Source: Candidatus Curtissbacteria bacterium
GTDB taxonomy: Bacteria > Patescibacteriota > Microgenomatia > Curtissbacterales > GWA2-41-24
Assembly (NCBI GenBank): GCA_030688205.1
Contig: JAUYIQ010000054.1
Coordinates: forward strand, 1 to 11,937
DNA length: 11,937 nt
Direction of reading: 5' to 3'
The notes under the pieces were generated by a model that saw nothing but the letters and a program-made list of their open reading frames with translations, searched no databases and was not told the origin of the DNA. The first letter of the stretch is position 1. Each line of letters begins with the position of its first letter. The position numbers were made by a program, and so were the translations under genes. This document shows positions 10,946-11,937 of this stretch, one piece after another.

Positions 10946-11937
10946 ATGTTCAGATCCTTTTTTCGACATTATCTGGAGCTTCCCGAAAAAGAAACAAATA
11001 TAGTCTGTTTGGGAGGCGGAGTCGGAACGTCTCAAGTATTAAAAGGTTTAAGAAATCTTGCTGCAAAAATCACGGCAATTGTCTCTATGGCAGACGATGG
11101 AGGTTCCGCAGGACGACTGAGACGTGCATTCCAGGTTCCACCTCCGGGCGACTTAGTCAACTGCCTCGCAGCGCTTTCGGCAGAAGAGTCTATCCTCAAA
11201 GATCTTTTTCTCTACAGATTCGCAGGCAAACGTTACGGAAAAGATACGGACTTGGGTGGACATAAGCTGGGTAATCTAATCTTCGTTGCGCTCACAGATA
11301 TCTGCAAAGGTGATACAAACAAGGCTCTTGAAGAGTTTTCCAAAATAATCTCCCCAAAAGGCCGGGTTTTACCGGCTACAGTTGGCGACGTTAACATCTG
11401 GGCCAAAACCCAAAGCGGCAAAAAAATTTACGGTGAAGAGAACATCGACCTTGGAAAATACGGTGGGGATAGCAGCCTTTCAGAAGTTCATCTTGACCCA
11501 CCGGATGTCAAAGCATACAAACACTCTGTTGATGCCATAAAAGATGCACAACTAATAATCATCGGCCCGGGAGACCTTTTCACCACGCTACTGCCGGTTC
11601 TCATGGTTCCGCAAATCAAAAATGAGATTCAAAAATCCAAAGCAATGAAAGTTCTGATTATAAACATCGCCAACAAACCATTCGAAACAGCAAACTACAA
11701 AGTTTCCGACTTTATAAATATGCTCCAAAAGCACTTAGGAGCCAGTTACTTTGACAGAATCCTGGTAAATATAAACCAGAAACCAATTATCCCCAAAGAC
11801 TTACAATACACATACGTTAAATACGATCCCAAAAACCTAAACAAATACAGCCACCTAATAAAAACAGACGACTTTATAAGTGCAGAGTATCCTCTTTACC
11901 ACGATAGCCAAAAAATAGCCAAATACATAGAAAGTCT
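10946..11937 (+). CDS. yvcK: YvcK/CofD-like nucleotide-sugar-binding protein (3' truncated)
   Basis: The frame is open from ATG 10946 to the window edge, giving 330 codons with no stop, close to the usual full length of about 320-330. The family has a Rossmann-like fold; YvcK binds UDP-GlcNAc and supports growth on gluconeogenic carbon and cell-wall homeostasis in Bacillus, while the related CofD makes coenzyme F420. Seen: the Gly-rich loop CLGGGVGTSQ at 21-30, SMADDGGSAGRLR at 47-59, PPGDLVNCLAAL at 66-77, GGHKLGNLIFVALT at 104-117 and IGPGDLFTTLLPVLMVP at 206-222. About 17 residues precede the first strand (RSFFRHYLELPEKE), longer than typical YvcK. The glycine loop reads GGGVGT where GGGTG is usual. 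I favour YvcK over CofD because of the ADDGGS, PPGD and GPGD pattern. Confidence 0.9.
   Translation, partial: MFRSFFRHYLELPEKETNIVCLGGGVGTSQVLKGLRNLAAKITAIVSMADDGGSAGRLRRAFQVPPPGDLVNCLAALSAEESILKDLFLYRFAGKRYGKDTDLGGHKLGNLIFVALTDICKGDTNKALEEFSKIISPKGRVLPATVGDVNIWAKTQSGKKIYGEENIDLGKYGGDSSLSEVHLDPPDVKAYKHSVDAIKDAQLIIIGPGDLFTTLLPVLMVPQIKNEIQKSKAMKVLIINIANKPFETANYKVSDFINMLQKHLGASYFDRILVNINQKPIIPKDLQYTYVKYDPKNLNKYSHLIKTDDFISAEYPLYHDSQKIAKYIES

Noticed and set aside
11612..11639. Heptamer-like tract inside the yvcK-like gene (CAAATCA, AAAATGA, AAATCCA words)
   Set aside because: The protein has the normal family length here, and the words can be explained by Lys, Ile and Gln codons alone.

Overview
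The window reads as a compact, roughly 40% GC bacterial chromosome fragment dominated by nucleotide excision repair. UGA is used as a genuine stop (uvrB, uvrA, uvrC), so the code is the standard bacterial one. No start codon has a convincing Shine-Dalgarno sequence. Several starts instead sit 6 to 12 bases after a -10-like hexamer, which points to leaderless transcripts. Short intergenic spacers made of degenerate 7-bp repeats, a shortened UvrC and a small YvcK-type protein together suggest a Candidate Phyla Radiation (Patescibacteria) genome, perhaps a Microgenomates-like lineage. That placement is inference from style and gene content, not from a marker phylogeny.

Layout. Positions 1-792 (+) hold the C-terminal two thirds of an Nramp-family metal transporter cut by the window edge. 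It converges on lexA (789-1406, -), their stop codons overlapping in CTAG. The 163-bp lexA upstream region is dense with signals: a lexA promoter with an inverted repeat over its -35, an 18-bp direct repeat, a long imperfect hairpin, and a rightward promoter for a small unrecognised gene (1570-1941). uvrB (1992-3986) follows. A 130-bp gap then carries a second copy of the hairpin element, directly in front of uvrA (4117-7089). After uvrA come an exported, membrane-anchored transglutaminase-like protein (7158-9044), uvrC (9063-10391), a small polytopic membrane protein of the YvlD/phage-holin-4 type (10476-10877), and a YvcK/CofD-like protein that runs off the right edge (10946-11937).

Function. 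UvrA and UvrB recognise bulky DNA lesions, UvrC makes the two incisions, and LexA is the SOS repressor that commonly controls them. The cluster therefore looks like a damage-response neighbourhood. The transglutaminase-like protein and the last two genes are envelope or metabolism genes, and their link to repair may only be proximity.

I found no clearly new multi-gene system. The unusual part is small repeated elements that have entered both spacers and repair genes. An 82-bp palindromic element lies in frame in the linker of uvrA. A degenerate heptamer tract in uvrA matches the intergenic heptamers. A perfect 3 x 21-bp tandem repeat expands the nuclease domain of UvrC. A compound hairpin with the core GCGCTCC/GGGGC occurs twice with different but still pairing outer arms. 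UvrC also lacks its C-terminal helix-hairpin-helix region and one of the four cysteines expected to bind its Fe-S cluster. No tRNA, rRNA, CRISPR array or transposase was seen, and no gene-free stretch exceeds 300 bases.
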